NCBI GenBank assembly: GCA_016841825.1
Contig: JAENYK010000008.1
Span: forward strand, 169,479 to 233,478
Origin: Halothermothrix sp.
GTDB taxonomy: Bacteria > Bacillota > Halanaerobiia > DY22613
DNA: 64,000 nucleotides
Reading direction: 5' to 3'
The position numbers were made by a program, and so were the translations under genes. Below the pieces are notes generated by a model. The model did no database searches and was not told the origin of the DNA. It saw only the letters and a list, made by a program, of their open reading frames with translations. This document shows positions 16,314 to 25,040 of this stretch, one piece after another. Position 1 is the first letter of the stretch, and every line of letters begins with the position of its first letter.

Positions 16314-18398
16314 TTATTGAATTCCATATTTTTCTAATTTATAGTACAAACTCCTGATAGCAATCCCTAATACTTTTGCTGCGTCTGTTTTATTACCTTT
16401 GGTATGCTCTAAAACTTCCAAAATTACATCTTTTTCTAATTCATCTAGCACTTCTTTTAAAGACTTGTTAAGAATATCATACTCACTAATTTGAATACCC
16501 AGACGACTTTCTTTTATCTCCGGTTTACCCATCGCTGGCAGGATTCCCAGTGGAGGTATGTGTTCTTCTGTTATCATATCTGTATGCAGTCCAGCATTAA
16601 TGATCGCCCGTCCAATACTATTTTCCAATTCTCGAACATTCCCTGGCCAATCATAAGCCATCAGTATCTGAACTGCATCCAGAGAGATGTTCTTAATTGA
16701 TCGTCCATATTCCTGGTTAAATTTTCTAATCAAATGATAAGCCAATTTAGGAATATCTTCTTTCCGTTTTCTTAGAGGAGGAATAAAAATTGGCACCACA
16801 TTCAAGCGATAATACAGGTCTTCTCGAAATGTACCTTCTTGAATCATTCTCTCCAGATTGGCATTAGTGGCTACAATAATCCGGACATTAATATTAATCG
16901 ACTTAGTACCCCCAACTCTGGTCACTTCTTTCTCCTGCAGCACTCGAAGGAGTTTTGCCTGTAGTTCTAAATTCATCTTGCCAATCTCATCCAGAAAGAT
17001 CGTCCCTGCATCTGCTTCCTCAAAAAGGCCCTTTTTCCCACCTTTACGTGCACCAGTAAAAGCACCTTCTTCATAACCAAATAGCTCACTCTCTAACAGA
17101 CTATCTGCAATAGCAGAACAATTAACTCTGATAAATTGTCCATCCGCTCGCGGTGAAGAGTTGTGAATCGCATGGGCAAAAAGTTCTTTACCTGTTCCAC
17201 TCTCTCCCCGCAAAAGAACAGTAGCAGGAGTCTGGGAAGCTCTTTTGGCTTGTTGAATGGCAGCTAACATTATTTTACTTTCCGCGATAATATCCTCAAA
17301 AGTATATTTAGCATTCAATTGACGGATCATTCGTCTGGCCTGATTTAACTCATCAGTCAATTTTTTAATCTCAGAAATATCGTGAATAATACCAACACTA
17401 CCTCTGAGTTGGCCATCTACCATAATCGGAGCAACATTTACGATAACTTCCCTCTTCTTTGGCCCAACTTTTAACCTGACTCCAGAAACAGCTTTCTTCG
17501 TCTTCAAAACCTGCATATGCATACTCTCACCTTCAGCAATATCAACAGTGGCAGGTTTGCCAATCACATCTTCTTCTGGTAAGCCTGTAAGCCGGGTATA
17601 TGCGGAATTAATCAAAATACCGATACCATTCTCATCAACCACTGAGATAGCATCCTGAGTGGATTGAATGATAGCCTCCAACATTACTCGCATCTCTTTC
17701 AAATCAGTCAACTCTTCGGCCAATGACTGAACATCTGTAATATCCCGAAAGACTGCCACAGCACCAACCACATCTCCATTATAATCTCTAACTGGAACCC
17801 GATTAGTGATAATGGTTGTATCTCCAAGTGCCTGAGATTGATTCAACTCTTGCCGACCGGTCTTCAAAATTAGATGCAATCTGCTATTGGGAACCACATC
17901 CTTGACGGGTTTTCCGATACATGCCTCTGCCTCTAAATGCATAATCTTCTCTGCAGCCTGATTAAATACTGTAATCACTCCCTCCCCATTAATGGCAATC
18001 AGACCATCATGGGTAGAGTTCAAAATCACGTCTTTCTCCTGATTTACCCGTTTTAAACATCTTAACAGAGCATCCTCATCTTTAATCAGACTCATAATTA
18101 ACTCAAAAGCAGCAGATGTCAAATATTGGCATCCCACTAATAGTTCGGGATCTACTAATTTACTCATCTCAGCACTGGATAAATCTAAAGTATCAATAAT
18201 CAGATCAGGTTGTGCAAACTGACTGCAGTGTAAATCTCGAAAAATTGGTAATGATAAATCCTGGAATATAGAATCAGACCTTTCAGGATTGGACTCTGGA
18301 TCCAACACCCCAAGAATCTGGACCTGACTTAAATGGCTAATTCTCTTCAAAATCATTAAACTGATCTTCGATAAGCCGATAATCAGGATCTTCAACAC
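16314..18398 (-). CDS. bkdR: Sigma-54-dependent transcriptional activator, BkdR-like
   Basis: This is a 694-residue enhancer-binding protein. An N-terminal Rossmann-like region (about 1-105) is followed by two PAS-type domains (about 120-225 and 245-345). The AAA+ domain carries Walker A GESGTGKE (398-405), the sigma-54 contact loop GAFTGA (445-450) and FLDE. A Fis-type helix-turn-helix ends the protein (TDAAKVLGIAIRSLYYKL). The start is set at the GTG eight bases after GGGGAGGGG; the frame is open further upstream, but those codons are the ribosome binding site. Its position mirrors B. subtilis bkdR. The input sensed by its PAS domains is unknown. Confidence 0.92.
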   Translation of the reverse strand: MLKILIIGLSKISLMILKRISHLSQVQILGVLDPESNPERSDSIFQDLSLPIFRDLHCSQFAQPDLIIDTLDLSSAEMSKLVDPELLVGCQYLTSAAFELIMSLIKDEDALLRCLKRVNQEKDVILNSTHDGLIAINGEGVITVFNQAAEKIMHLEAEACIGKPVKDVVPNSRLHLILKTGRQELNQSQALGDTTIITNRVPVRDYNGDVVGAVAVFRDITDVQSLAEELTDLKEMRVMLEAIIQSTQDAISVVDENGIGILINSAYTRLTGLPEEDVIGKPATVDIAEGESMHMQVLKTKKAVSGVRLKVGPKKREVIVNVAPIMVDGQLRGSVGIIHDISEIKKLTDELNQARRMIRQLNAKYTFEDIIAESKIMLAAIQQAKRASQTPATVLLRGESGTGKELFAHAIHNSSPRADGQFIRVNCSAIADSLLESELFGYEEGAFTGARKGGKKGLFEEADAGTIFLDEIGKMNLELQAKLLRVLQEKEVTRVGGTKSININVRIIVATNANLERMIQEGTFREDLYYRLNVVPIFIPPLRKRKEDIPKLAYHLIRKFNQEYGRSIKNISLDAVQILMAYDWPGNVRELENSIGRAIINAGLHTDMITEEHIPPLGILPAMGKPEIKESRLGIQISEYDILNKSLKEVLDELEKDVILEVLEHTKGNKTDAAKVLGIAIRSLYYKLEKYGIQ

Positions 18399-18525
18399 AG
18401 TTAATCCCCTCCCCACACAATATTTAAAATTCCCTCCAGGTATCCTTCAACATTTTTGCTAACTTTAATATATTCGTCAAATAACGTTGAAAAACCTTTA
18501 GAGCTTAACGAATTTTCAATTTGGC

Positions 18526-18554
18526 TTGCGAATTTCAAGAGGTCATGTTAAGAT
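18526..18554 (+). promoter_or_regulatory. Likely sigma-A promoter of the antiporter gene
   Basis: TTGCGA and TAAGAT are separated by 17 bp, 47 bp before the ATG at 18601. The preceding stretch AGAGCTTAACGAATTTTCAA (18509-18528) resembles the left arm of the dispersed repeat. Confidence 0.5.
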
Positions 18555-18600
18555 AGAGAAGGTGTAACCACATTTATTATTATAAGGAGTTGTTACGAAT

Positions 18601-19539
18601 ATGTTAATCCTCAAACTAGTATTATTTGCTCTAGGAATGTTTGCTATTGTCAAAGGAGCTGACTGGTTTACCGATGCAGCAATCTGGGTTGCCGATAAAA
18701 CAGGTATACCCAAGGTAATCATTGGGGCAACCATTGTCAGTCTAGCCACAACTCTCCCCGAATTTGCAGTATCAGTTTACGCATCCTGGAGTGGACATGC
18801 TGAGATGGCATTAGGTAATGCTGTAGGGTCTAACATTTTTAACATAGGTTTAATTCTCGGAATTTCTTTACTTATAACTAGTTTTCCTACAGACCCAACT
18901 GTTTTTTCCAAAAAGGCATCCTTTTTTATAATCGGTGGCATTCTGTCACTTATTCTTTCCTTAGATGGACAGCTTAATTATCTGGATGGAATAATTCTAT
19001 TCGCTGTACTCATAGGATACATAGCTTATCTAATTATCCACTCTCGTTCTCATAAATCCAGCGGCAATCCTGGCACAACTGTAGAAGGTTCTAATATAGC
19101 TAATCTGATTAAATTCATTGGCGGTTCTGCTACAGTGCTCATCGGTTCAAGGATAGTAGTTAACTCAGGTGTCTGGATCGCAGAATATTTTAAAGTTCCC
19201 GAGATCCTGATCGCTTTAACTCTGGTAGCTCTTGGAACCTCACTTCCAGAATTAGTGACTTCCCTGACCGCAACCCTCAAAGGATATCAAGAACTCTCTG
19301 TAGGTAACATCATCGGTGCGGGAATTCTGAACCTTTCATGGGTTATAGCTACTGCTGCCATCGTTAATCCCATTCCAACCACTAAAGAGAACATATTTTT
19401 TGATCTCCCTTTCATGCTGACATTGATTATCTTATTGATGGTATTTGGATTAACCAGGAAACGACTTTCAAAACTCGAAGGTTCTATCTTCATAGCTATC
19501 TATATTGTTTATATAACCCTGTTAATTGGAAAATTATAA
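18601..19539 (+). CDS. Calcium/sodium antiporter (YrbG-type CaCA family)
   Basis: The 312-residue integral membrane exchanger has about ten hydrophobic segments. It carries the two inverted CaCA repeats: SLATTLPEFAVSVYAS with GNAVGSNIFNIG in the first half, and ALGTSLPELVTSLTAT with GNIIGAGILNLS in the second. The acidic residues in these repeats bind the ion. It would export calcium in exchange for sodium. The ATG follows AAGGAG. It is one of only four plus-strand genes, with its own promoter and terminator, so it interrupts the local minus-strand gene order. Confidence 0.92.
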   Translation: MLILKLVLFALGMFAIVKGADWFTDAAIWVADKTGIPKVIIGATIVSLATTLPEFAVSVYASWSGHAEMALGNAVGSNIFNIGLILGISLLITSFPTDPTVFSKKASFFIIGGILSLILSLDGQLNYLDGIILFAVLIGYIAYLIIHSRSHKSSGNPGTTVEGSNIANLIKFIGGSATVLIGSRIVVNSGVWIAEYFKVPEILIALTLVALGTSLPELVTSLTATLKGYQELSVGNIIGAGILNLSWVIATAAIVNPIPTTKENIFFDLPFMLTLIILLMVFGLTRKRLSKLEGSIFIAIYIVYITLLIGKL

Positions 19540-19550
19540 TTAACCCAATA

Positions 19551-19592
19551 AAAAAACTCAAGGTGATGATACTTATCGCCTTGAGTTTTTTT
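19551..19592. terminator. Bidirectional terminator after the antiporter gene
   Basis: ACTCAAGG and CCTTGAGT form a stem extended inward by GAT/ATC. A run of A lies on one side and seven T on the other. It can end the plus-strand antiporter transcript and minus-strand transcripts from the right. Confidence 0.92.
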
Positions 19593-19635
19593 CTAAACTC
19601 TGAAATTAATCTCCTAATTTGCTGCCAGATTAAAG

Positions 19636-19718
19636 TGGCTTTAACAGCAAACTGTTAATACCTTAAGTTTAACGACTTTAGAAGGGGGATTATAACTCCA
19701 CTAAAGTAAACATTTAGT
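19636..19718 (+). repeat. Dispersed repeat, left-half copy E
   Basis: The small hairpin TTAACAG/CTGTTAA and the arm TTTAACGAC (19668-19676) are perfect, but the right half is gone. The copy ends in ACATTTAGTTATTTTT, which also supplies the last codons and the stop of the P-loop gene that follows. Confidence 0.75.
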
Positions 19719-20397
19719 TATTTTTTCTAAGCCACTCAGGTCGATTATATAAGTAAATATATCGAATAGGTTCTGCAATCTCAGTCAGTTCAGGTGCATC
19801 GCGCAAACTCTCTTCAATAGCAAAATATTTTATTGGCAGATTCAGTTTGTGAGAAGTTTCTTTAATCACAGGATAGCCCTGTAAAATATCCTGAGGTGTG
19901 GTATCACTAACCATATTAATGTTGGCTATCAGATGGGTTACTTTGATTCTGGAAGTCTTCATTATACCATTAATCTTCTCTTCAATCCCTGTAAAATCTT
20001 TAGTGAATGGTCGTAAAGTATTAATCACAAAATTCATCTCATACAGACCTTCCTGAAAATAGGGGTGAAATCTCCCCAGAGCAACAGCTCCTACCTCATC
20101 ACCTCCAACATCAAATACAACATGACACTCTGGATCTTGCAATCCCCGCAAAATATCCGGAGAAAGAGCAGGCAAATCTGCAGTCGCCAATTGACCTTTG
20201 GGAAAGATCACATTCACTCCAGCTTCTTCCAACGGGCCAGCCGCCTCTCGAGAGCGGAAATAAGGATTAACAATATCTAAATCGACCAATGCTACCTTCT
20301 CATATTTCTTCCTTAATTCAACTGCGAAATTCATACTAACTTCCGTTTTGCCACTTCCATATGCTCCAGTAAAAATATGAATTCTAACCTTTGACAT
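19714..20397 (-). CDS. P-loop ATP-binding protein, SIMIBI-like
   Basis: The 227-residue cytoplasmic protein has Walker A GAYGSGKTE at residues 12-20 and a second block, VALVDLDIVNPYFRSRE, that resembles ParA/MinD-type ATPases. VVFDVGGDEVGAVALG is probably Walker B. No partner-binding motif is clear and the function is unknown. The last residues, KNN plus stop, come from sequence that matches the dispersed repeat, so insertion may have changed its C-terminus. It is upstream of no obvious operon partner, and its ATG follows GGAGGT. Confidence 0.75.
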   Translation of the reverse strand: MSKVRIHIFTGAYGSGKTEVSMNFAVELRKKYEKVALVDLDIVNPYFRSREAAGPLEEAGVNVIFPKGQLATADLPALSPDILRGLQDPECHVVFDVGGDEVGAVALGRFHPYFQEGLYEMNFVINTLRPFTKDFTGIEEKINGIMKTSRIKVTHLIANINMVSDTTPQDILQGYPVIKETSHKLNLPIKYFAIEESLRDAPELTEIAEPIRYIYLYNRPEWLRKNN

Positions 20398-20477
20398 TCA
20401 ATCCACCTCCATCTAGATCACGCTCTCGCGTTCACTAAATACCAATTCGCTAAAATGAACCAAAATCCTCTATTAAT

Positions 20478-21368
20478 TTATTCTGAAGATCGGTCATCAT
20501 TTTCCTCAAGTCGAACTGGAGAAGAATGTTTTACTGTTTCTCTCTGTTCAAACTCACTTCTACCCAATTGGTCAAACCAGCTTAAGATCGAATTTTCCTC
20601 AATCAATGTAGATAAAGAATACCGTTCACTATATAGATGAACTAATGCCAGGAGAAAAAACACGACTACTTCCCCCCAGATTCCCATGATCTGGATAATA
20701 AAATACCCCAGAATTCCTCCCAATAGATTAGCACCTGTATCCCCCAGCATAGCCAACGCTCCTAAATCCAATGGCATATAGAAAAAAAGTAAAGGCAAAA
20801 GGGGTATAGCCAGAACCCAGATTGGTAGACTTCCCCAGGGTGAGAAAAGAAAGAGCAAAAACAAAGCCAGACTAAAAACTTTTAAAGCTCTTCCGGGACG
20901 TAAATCCAAAAGGTTGATAAAATTAGTTACCAGGAGCAAAGTAAACCAACTAACCACAGCTTCAGTAAAACTATTAGAGATGTAAATTACCACTACCAGA
21001 GATATAATACCAGCACCCAGAGCCTTTAAACCACCTGTCGTCAACTGTCCTTTTAGCAAACAGGAAAAGTGACCAACCAGGCCTCTAGCCTTCCGATTAC
21101 CCAGAAGGTCATCAATAAACCCTAAAAAACAAAAAATTCCTATTAACACAAGGACTACTATAAAACGCTGAATCGGATATAGACCGATCAGATATCCAAG
21201 AGACCAATCAGTTACCAGATTAAAAAACAGATATAACCCCATTCCTACCGGAATCTCCTCTTCCTGATAGTTGGATTGAATCAGTTTTCCTTCCCGTAAT
21301 AAATTTAAAAAAAGAGGACGGGTCACATATGCCAGAGCAATAGTGAATACAAAATATAGATAGATCAT
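20478..21368 (-). CDS. MraY/WecA-like prenyl-phosphate sugar-phosphate transferase
   Basis: The 296-residue membrane protein of the glycosyltransferase 4 family has about eight to ten hydrophobic segments. The catalytic motifs are FLGFIDDLLGN, NFINLLDLRPGRALK and GDTGAN. It would transfer a sugar phosphate to a lipid carrier. The true MraY and MurG genes are not nearby, so this is probably a dedicated enzyme for another glycan. The ATG overlaps the stop of the GT2 gene, and the group follows steA-steB. Confidence 0.82.
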   Translation of the reverse strand: MIYLYFVFTIALAYVTRPLFLNLLREGKLIQSNYQEEEIPVGMGLYLFFNLVTDWSLGYLIGLYPIQRFIVVLVLIGIFCFLGFIDDLLGNRKARGLVGHFSCLLKGQLTTGGLKALGAGIISLVVVIYISNSFTEAVVSWFTLLLVTNFINLLDLRPGRALKVFSLALFLLFLFSPWGSLPIWVLAIPLLPLLFFYMPLDLGALAMLGDTGANLLGGILGYFIIQIMGIWGEVVVFFLLALVHLYSERYSLSTLIEENSILSWFDQLGRSEFEQRETVKHSSPVRLEENDDRSSE

Positions 21369-22063
21369 CTAAAATTTCCACCTTTCTGTAACCGATATTG
21401 CCAATAGAGCTGGATCAATGTCGTAAATATATCGCGAAATTGTTCACTCCGATGCAAAAAACCTGCCCAATTACGTCCTGTCTCCCGATGAGTAAGGGCA
21501 ATGGGAACTTCTACTATGCGAAAACCACGATGATAGGCATCAATAGTCATGGCGACTTCCATTCCCCAACCCGGGCGAAACCCTCCGATGCTCTCAAAAA
21601 CCTGTCTTCTCATCGCTCTCTGACCAGAAATCGGTGAATAGTAACGGTTCCCGGTACAGAGATAAAGACCATGATGTGAGAGTCCTTTGACCAGACCGAA
21701 ACCACCCTTTCGACGAACCTGGGAAAAGTGAGCTATGCTCAAATCTGCTTCATCTTTTAGCACTGGGTCTAACAATGATTTTATCACAGCCACCGATTCT
21801 CCTAAATCTGCATCTACAAGCAGTATAATCTCACCTTTAGCTGATCTTACACCTTGATTCATCGCTGTTCCTTTTCCCCGATTAACCGGAAGTTGGATAA
21901 CTTTTGCACCCAATTTAGCTGCTATACTGCCGGTTTCATCCTTAGAACCATCATCTACAACAATCAATTCGAAATTCATATCTAACAGGACATGTTGTAA
22001 AGTTGAAATCGTACTCTCAATTCGCTCTGCTTCATTATAAGCTGGTATCACCACCGAAATCAT
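21365..22063 (-). CDS. Glycosyltransferase family 2
   Basis: The 232-residue GT-A enzyme has VVIPAYNEAERI at the start, VVDDGSKDET near 35-45 and the metal site LLVDADLG near 81-88, as in dolichol-phosphate mannose synthase-like enzymes. It has no membrane segment. It overlaps steB by 29 bp and the GT4 gene by 4 bp, so the four genes are a tightly coupled unit. The sugar and acceptor are unknown; a polyprenyl-phosphate sugar is one option. Confidence 0.85.
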   Translation of the reverse strand: MISVVIPAYNEAERIESTISTLQHVLLDMNFELIVVDDGSKDETGSIAAKLGAKVIQLPVNRGKGTAMNQGVRSAKGEIILLVDADLGESVAVIKSLLDPVLKDEADLSIAHFSQVRRKGGFGLVKGLSHHGLYLCTGNRYYSPISGQRAMRRQVFESIGGFRPGWGMEVAMTIDAYHRGFRIVEVPIALTHRETGRNWAGFLHRSEQFRDIFTTLIQLYWQYRLQKGGNFR

Positions 22064-22706
22064 TCTCTTTATCCCCCTGAATTTTTAATTTTAAATTATT
22101 GAGAGATTTGACAAATTGATATATCCCTTTTTTGGTATTCAAATTTTTCGCAACTGGTTTAAATATTCGATCATTGGTAAAATTATTTTCCAATTCTCCA
22201 GGTACTCCCTGAGCCAGAACAATACATAGATCCCAATTTAGTAGATCATCTTCCCATGCACCTTTCATGTCTAATTTTTCTTCAGTACTGATATCTCCCT
22301 CTGAGCTATTATTCTCTACAGATTTATCCAGAATAGCGGCAGAATATGGAGTAATCTCAAGTCCTGTATTTTGTAAAATAGTCATCAATTGACTACTATC
22401 ATCCTCACCCTTTACCCACAGACAACTCAGACCACTTAAGGTCTCAGCTATAGCATCCTGAAATAATTGATCTATAAACTGTTCCTGTTCTGCAAGATCG
22501 ATCTCCAATGCGGTTATCATAGTCCTAAACTGGTTATTCTGCAACCTAAGTGTTTGCAGATCATCTTCAATCTGAGCAATAATCTTCTGCTGTTCCATAA
22601 CAATTCCATCATCCCCAATTAGTGCTGTGCCAATCAATATTCCAATGCCTAAAGAAAGAAAAATTGCAATAATAGTTGTCAGATGATACCGTAGATCAAG
22701 AAACAC
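22035..22706 (-). CDS. steB: SteB/MctB-like membrane protein (DUF3186)
   Basis: The 223-residue protein has one N-terminal membrane helix (about 10-29) followed by a coiled coil (about 35-75) and an extracytoplasmic domain. It matches the family of Mycobacterium MctB (once called a copper transporter) and Streptomyces SteB. SteB works with SteA in sporulation septation in Streptomyces. The GTG start follows AGGAGG, and the gene is next to a SteA homologue as in Actinobacteria. A division role is therefore more likely than copper transport. Confidence 0.8.
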   Translation of the reverse strand: MFLDLRYHLTTIIAIFLSLGIGILIGTALIGDDGIVMEQQKIIAQIEDDLQTLRLQNNQFRTMITALEIDLAEQEQFIDQLFQDAIAETLSGLSCLWVKGEDDSSQLMTILQNTGLEITPYSAAILDKSVENNSSEGDISTEEKLDMKGAWEDDLLNWDLCIVLAQGVPGELENNFTNDRIFKPVAKNLNTKKGIYQFVKSLNNLKLKIQGDKENDFGGDTSL

Positions 22707-22733
22707 ATTTATACCTCCTCTCTTGAGAAGACT

Positions 22734-23852
22734 TTAAATCCCCAAATTTAAACGAATCCAGACGATTAGCAATCTAAATATCTGTTGAATCGGACGGGAA
22801 ACTAAGAGAATTATCAAAATAGGGATTAGAGCTGCCCCCAATAACTTTATCACATCTTCCTGCGTAAAATTTTTTTGATATAACTTACTGACTCCACGGG
22901 CATCCACCAGAATAGAGCCAATCTTCATCCTGGTCAAAAAAGTACTGGCCATCCCCGGGCGACCTTTCTCCAGAAAATCTATGATATTCGAATGAGTTCC
23001 CACTGCTACAATCAAAGTTGCTCCATGTTCATAGGCTAACAACATAGCTATGTCTTCACTGGTTCCCGGGGCAGGAAAAGTCAAACCACATAACCCCAGA
23101 ATTTTTAATCTATCCATACCAGGTGCCTGTCCACCAGGATATGCGTGCACTACCAGTTCTGCTCCTGACAGCAAAGCTTCATCACTAACACTGTCCATGT
23201 CTCCGATAATAATATCTGGCTGCAAATCCAATTCTAAACAGGCATCTGCTCCTCCATCAACTCCGATAACAACTGGTTTAATATCAGCAATATAACTTTG
23301 GATAGCTCGCAAATCTGATTGATAATCTTGACCTCTAACCACAATTAATACATGACGGTCCTTAATTTGAGTTTTTATATGGGGCACTTTCAGATCCAAA
23401 ATTAACGTTTTCTCTTTTTTTGCATATTGAAGAGTATTTTCAACAAATTTATCTAGTTCTACTTCCAGATTAGCCTTGGTCTCCAGTAGAAGTTGATTGA
23501 CTCGCTCTTCAGAAAGGATCTTCCCCTGACCAATTAATTCCTCATCCAGATAAATCTTATCATCTTCAATAAAAATTTGCTCACCCTCATGCAGCTTCTC
23601 AAAAATGTCTTTTTCTACTTCGTCAATAATATTTACTCCCAATTCATTCAACACCGTAGGGCCAAGATTAGGGTATCTTCCACTAATGGAGGAATCAGTA
23701 TTTACTACATATTTAACACCTTTTGCAGCTAAGGAACGGGCGGCCACTTCGTCCAGATCCCGATGATCTATCACAGCTATATCTCCTTGCTCTAAACGTT
23801 TCACCAGCTCTTTGGTCTTATGATCCAGTTTAACAATACCTTTATAGCTCAA
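22734..23852 (-). CDS. steA: SteA-like protein (thiamine pyrophosphokinase-like fold)
   Basis: The 372-residue protein matches the SteA family, with a cytokinetic-ring role in Streptomyces. The middle (about 205-300) resembles the thiamine pyrophosphokinase catalytic fold, with VIGVDGGADACLELDLQPD and IIGDMDSVSDEAL. The C-terminus ends in a membrane helix (about 340-362) that would anchor it. The start is TTG after GGAGGAG. It lies 26 bases before steB and downstream of spo0A, a placement consistent with a function at the sporulation or division septum. Confidence 0.85.
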   Translation of the reverse strand: MSYKGIVKLDHKTKELVKRLEQGDIAVIDHRDLDEVAARSLAAKGVKYVVNTDSSISGRYPNLGPTVLNELGVNIIDEVEKDIFEKLHEGEQIFIEDDKIYLDEELIGQGKILSEERVNQLLLETKANLEVELDKFVENTLQYAKKEKTLILDLKVPHIKTQIKDRHVLIVVRGQDYQSDLRAIQSYIADIKPVVIGVDGGADACLELDLQPDIIIGDMDSVSDEALLSGAELVVHAYPGGQAPGMDRLKILGLCGLTFPAPGTSEDIAMLLAYEHGATLIVAVGTHSNIIDFLEKGRPGMASTFLTRMKIGSILVDARGVSKLYQKNFTQEDVIKLLGAALIPILIILLVSRPIQQIFRLLIVWIRLNLGI

Positions 23853-23923
23853 AAATCTCCTCCCCCATCTTTTTGAATTTAGTATGTGAATATAATCTTA
23901 AAAACATTCTCGACACAGAAAAA

Positions 23924-23995
23924 ACTCATGGGAAAACCTAAAATGTGACTTCCAGCCTTATTGGCTCCTAAAGCACACCAGTCTTTCCCATGAGT
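23924..23995 (-). terminator. Large structured terminator of spo0A
   Basis: ACTCATGGGAAA and TTTCCCATGAGT form a perfect 12-bp outer stem around 48 nt. The interior holds a small AGCC/GGCT hairpin. TTTTTT follows on the minus strand. It is larger than usual for a simple terminator. Confidence 0.75.
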
Positions 23996-24037
23996 CTGTT
24001 GTATATCTATGTAATTATTAGCTGAATAAGCAAATCT

Positions 24038-24817
24038 TTAGCTAGCTTTTAATTCCATTCTCAATTTGTCGGCAATCTTAGCAATAAACTGAGAGTTAGT
24101 CGGTTTACCGCTCTCAGTGGTAACTGAATGACCAAAGATAGTATTAATTGCTTTAATATTCCCTCGTTCCCAGGATACTTCAATAGCATGGCGAATCGCC
24201 CGTTCTACACGACTCGGAGTAGTATTAAACTTCTTCGCTACCAGTGGATATAGCTCTTTAGTAATTGCACCTAACAATTCTACTTCTTTAACAACCATTT
24301 CTATCGCCTCACGCAAATAGAGATATCCTTTAATGTGAGCTGGTACGCCAATCTGATGCATAATCTCAGTAATCCGAACACTAATATCTTTCTTTCTTGG
24401 GGCTAAAGCCGCACCGGAGAAATTGGTAGTAATCTTGGTTGGATTCATTAATTGGTCAATCCTGTCTACTAACTTCTCTAAATCAAAAGGTTTCATAATA
24501 TAATAATTAGCACCTAATTCAACAACCCGCTGAGTTACTTCCTCGTGACCAAAGGCAGTCAACATAATAATCTTTTGATTCTGAACCATGTTTAGACGAT
24601 TCAGTTCTTCCAGAACACCAATTCCATCCAAATGCGGCATAATGATATCTAAAATAACTACATCAGGTCGATGTTCTTTGATTAATTCCAGACCTTCGAT
24701 TCCATTATAGGCAACACCTATTACCCGCATACTATCCTGTTGATCCAAAAATTCCTTGACCAACTCACAAAACTCTTTGTTATCATCTACCAGAACAATT
24801 TTAATCTCTTCGTGCAA
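24038..24817 (-). CDS. spo0A: Sporulation master regulator Spo0A
   Basis: The 259-residue response regulator controls entry into sporulation. The receiver domain has Asp11 and Asp12, phosphorylation site Asp57 (VVILDIIMP), Thr87 and Lys109. A linker precedes the Spo0A DNA-binding domain (about 145-259), which contains [19 protein letters not shown]. The start is TTG after AAAGGAGGG. Its own promoter carries a sigma-H-like element overlapping a perfect 0A box, which implies autoregulation. spoIVB lies just upstream, as in Bacillus and Clostridium. Confidence 0.97.
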   Translation of the reverse strand: MHEEIKIVLVDDNKEFCELVKEFLDQQDSMRVIGVAYNGIEGLELIKEHRPDVVILDIIMPHLDGIGVLEELNRLNMVQNQKIIMLTAFGHEEVTQRVVELGANYYIMKPFDLEKLVDRIDQLMNPTKITTNFSGAALAPRKKDISVRITEIMHQIGVPAHIKGYLYLREAIEMVVKEVELLGAITKELYPLVAKKFNTTPSRVERAIRHAIEVSWERGNIKAINTIFGHSVTTESGKPTNSQFIAKIADKLRMELKAS

Positions 24818-24953
24818 AATAATTCCCTCCTTTGTGTATTAAACCCATAGTATAATATTTCTGCTAAAGAACCTATCTTCCTTCAACAATCAAGGATGAT
24901 TTATCATCTATGGTTATTTATGAAGCAGTTCTTTTTTTTAGGTGTTGTAATAT

Positions 24954-24980
24954 ATTTTCGACAAAAATAAAATTTTTCCT
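24954..24980 (-). promoter_or_regulatory. Sigma-H-like promoter and 0A box of spo0A
   Basis: On the minus strand AGGAAAA (24974-24980) is followed after 11 bases by GTCGAAAAT (24954-24962). This fits the sigma-H consensus RNAGGAWWW-N11/12-RNNGAATWW with one mismatch. TGTCGAA at 24957-24963 is a perfect 0A-box core within the -10 region. Placing the box there suggests direct repression or fine tuning by Spo0A-P. Confidence 0.65.
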
Positions 24981-25012
24981 TTTTTTAAATTAAAAAATTC
25001 CAAAAAAAAACA

Positions 25013-25040
25013 AGCGGGAGCTATTTAGCTATCTCCCGCT
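25013..25040 (-). terminator. Terminator overlapping the end of spoIVB
   Basis: AGCGGGAG and CTCCCGCT form an 8-bp GC-rich stem, extended by AGCT, and nine T follow on the minus strand. The spoIVB stop codon lies inside the loop. Confidence 0.92.

Noticed and set aside
16124-16327. 67-codon minus-strand ORF after the activator gene
   Set aside because: It runs through the activator's terminator hairpin and the upstream activator site and overlaps the activator's end; no ribosome binding site was seen.
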